The notes beneath the pieces are model-generated. The model did no database searches. It saw only the letters and a program-made list of their open reading frames with translations, and had not been told where the DNA came from. 6,658 nucleotides of DNA from a bacterium (GTDB lineage: Bacteria; Vulcanimicrobiota; Vulcanimicrobiia; Vulcanimicrobiales; Vulcanimicrobiaceae), in NCBI GenBank assembly GCA_021807065.1, contig JAKAPO010000135.1, positions 1-6,658 on the forward strand, written 5' to 3'. The position numbers and the translations under genes are program-made. Shown here piece by piece: positions 6,000-6,658 of this stretch. Position 1 is the first letter of the stretch. Each line of letters opens with the position of its first letter.

Positions 6000-6658
6000 T
6001 TAGCTGCGGCGCATCTTGTAGCCAACGCCATAGACCGTCAGCACGTACTGGGGATTATGCGGGTCTGGTTCGATCTTCTTGCGCAGATTGTTGATGTGCC
6101 GGTCGAGCGTCCGTTCGAAGATCTCGCCGCTGTCCTCGAGCCGATCGAGGAGATGCGAGCGGGTGAACACCTCGCCCGGGTTCTCCGCCAGCAGCGCCAA
6201 GATACGAAACTCGGTTGCGGTGAGGTTCGCCGGCTTCCCGCCTACGTGCACCTCGTGAAACTCGTGATCGATCTCGAGGTCGCCGATATGGGTTCTCTTG
6301 CGGGTGTGCCCGGCGGGCACGGTCGCCCGTTCGCCGACACGCCGAAACAAAGCCCGCACCCGCGCGACGACTTCACGCGGTGAAAAGGGTTTCGTAACGT
6401 AATCGTCCGCCCCGAGCTCGAGTCCGACGATACGGTCCGCCTCCTCCGCGCGCGCCGTCAGCATGATCGACGGTATCCTTCCGTTCGACCCGACCGCACT
6501 TCGCAGCACGTCGAGGCCGCTGCCATCGGGTAAACTGACGTCGAGTATCAACATGTCCGGCCGGAAGCGTTCGATCGCCTCGAGCGCCTGAGCTACGGTA
6601 CCCGCAGACTGCACGACCAACCCTTCCCGCTCGAGGTAGGCCTGCAACACTTCAATGA
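6000..6658 (-). CDS. OmpR/PhoB-family response regulator (5' end beyond the right edge)
   Basis: Two-component transcription regulator; phosphorylation of the receiver drives dimerisation and DNA binding. 218 residues are visible and the frame is open to the edge (ending upstream ...I-E-V-L-Q-A-Y-L), so only about 10-15 residues, including the acidic Asp pair, are missing; the GTG at 6648-6650 is internal. Receiver: phosphoacceptor Asp in LILDVSLPDG (codon 6540-6542), switch Thr in MLTAR (6456-6458), invariant Lys in YVTKPFSP (6390-6392). A linker follows, then the winged-helix domain (about 6000-6310) with LTATEFRILALLAENPGEVFTR, RTLDRHINNLRKKIEPDP and the C-terminal YGVGYK. The TAA at 6000-6002 abuts the pta start, so it is co-transcribed and probably controls this operon. 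No histidine kinase gene follows it; one may lie upstream, or the regulator may be an orphan. Confidence 0.95.
   Translation of the reverse strand, partial: IEVLQAYLEREGLVVQSAGTVAQALEAIERFRPDMLILDVSLPDGSGLDVLRSAVGSNGRIPSIMLTARAEEADRIVGLELGADDYVTKPFSPREVVARVRALFRRVGERATVPAGHTRKRTHIGDLEIDHEFHEVHVGGKPANLTATEFRILALLAENPGEVFTRSHLLDRLEDSGEIFERTLDRHINNLRKKIEPDPHNPQYVLTVYGVGYKMRRS

Noticed and set aside
6648..6650. GTG as the true start of the response regulator
   Set aside because: The receiver would lack its first strand and acidic pair, and the frame is open upstream with matching residues to the edge of the window.

Overview
The window is about 60% GC and reads almost entirely on the minus strand. 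It holds six protein genes, two cut by the window ends, and one 370-base gap. There are no RNA genes, insertion sequences, CRISPR arrays or phage genes that I can support. High GC, frequent GTG/TTG starts, weak Shine-Dalgarno sequences and tightly packed genes suggest a free-living, high-GC, probably little-cultured soil or sediment bacterium. I cannot name the phylum from the sequence; an Eremiobacterota-, Acidobacteria- or Chloroflexi-like lineage is only a guess.

Read in the direction of transcription (right to left), the first five complete genes follow a response regulator that enters from the right edge (6000-6658, OmpR/PhoB type). They are: a phosphate acetyl/butyryltransferase (5064-5999), a compact acetate kinase (4033-5058), a cytoplasmic protein of three BON domains (3315-3986), and an ABC exporter made of a DrrA-type ATPase (2530-3321) and a DrrB-type permease (1754-2533). 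Junctions are 0, 5, 46, -7 and -4 bases, so these six genes probably form one transcription unit whose main promoter lies beyond the right edge. A 370-base gap (1384-1753) follows. Then comes the N-terminal 461 codons of phosphoenolpyruvate synthase (1-1383), which runs off the left edge just after its phosphohistidine motif and probably has its own promoter in the gap.

The metabolic theme is the acetyl-CoA / acetyl phosphate / acetate node plus pyruvate-to-PEP conversion: Pta and AckA interconvert acyl-CoA, acyl phosphate and acid with ATP, and PEP synthase feeds pyruvate into gluconeogenesis. The most interesting point is that a response regulator lies in the same operon as the enzymes that make and use acetyl phosphate, a known small-molecule phosphodonor for such regulators. 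No histidine kinase gene is visible. Other points are the shortened acetate kinase with changed active-site positions, a phosphotransacetylase that looks like the detached C-terminal half of a larger fusion enzyme, three small inverted repeats in front of ppsA, and a weak trace of a decayed plus-strand gene in the gap.
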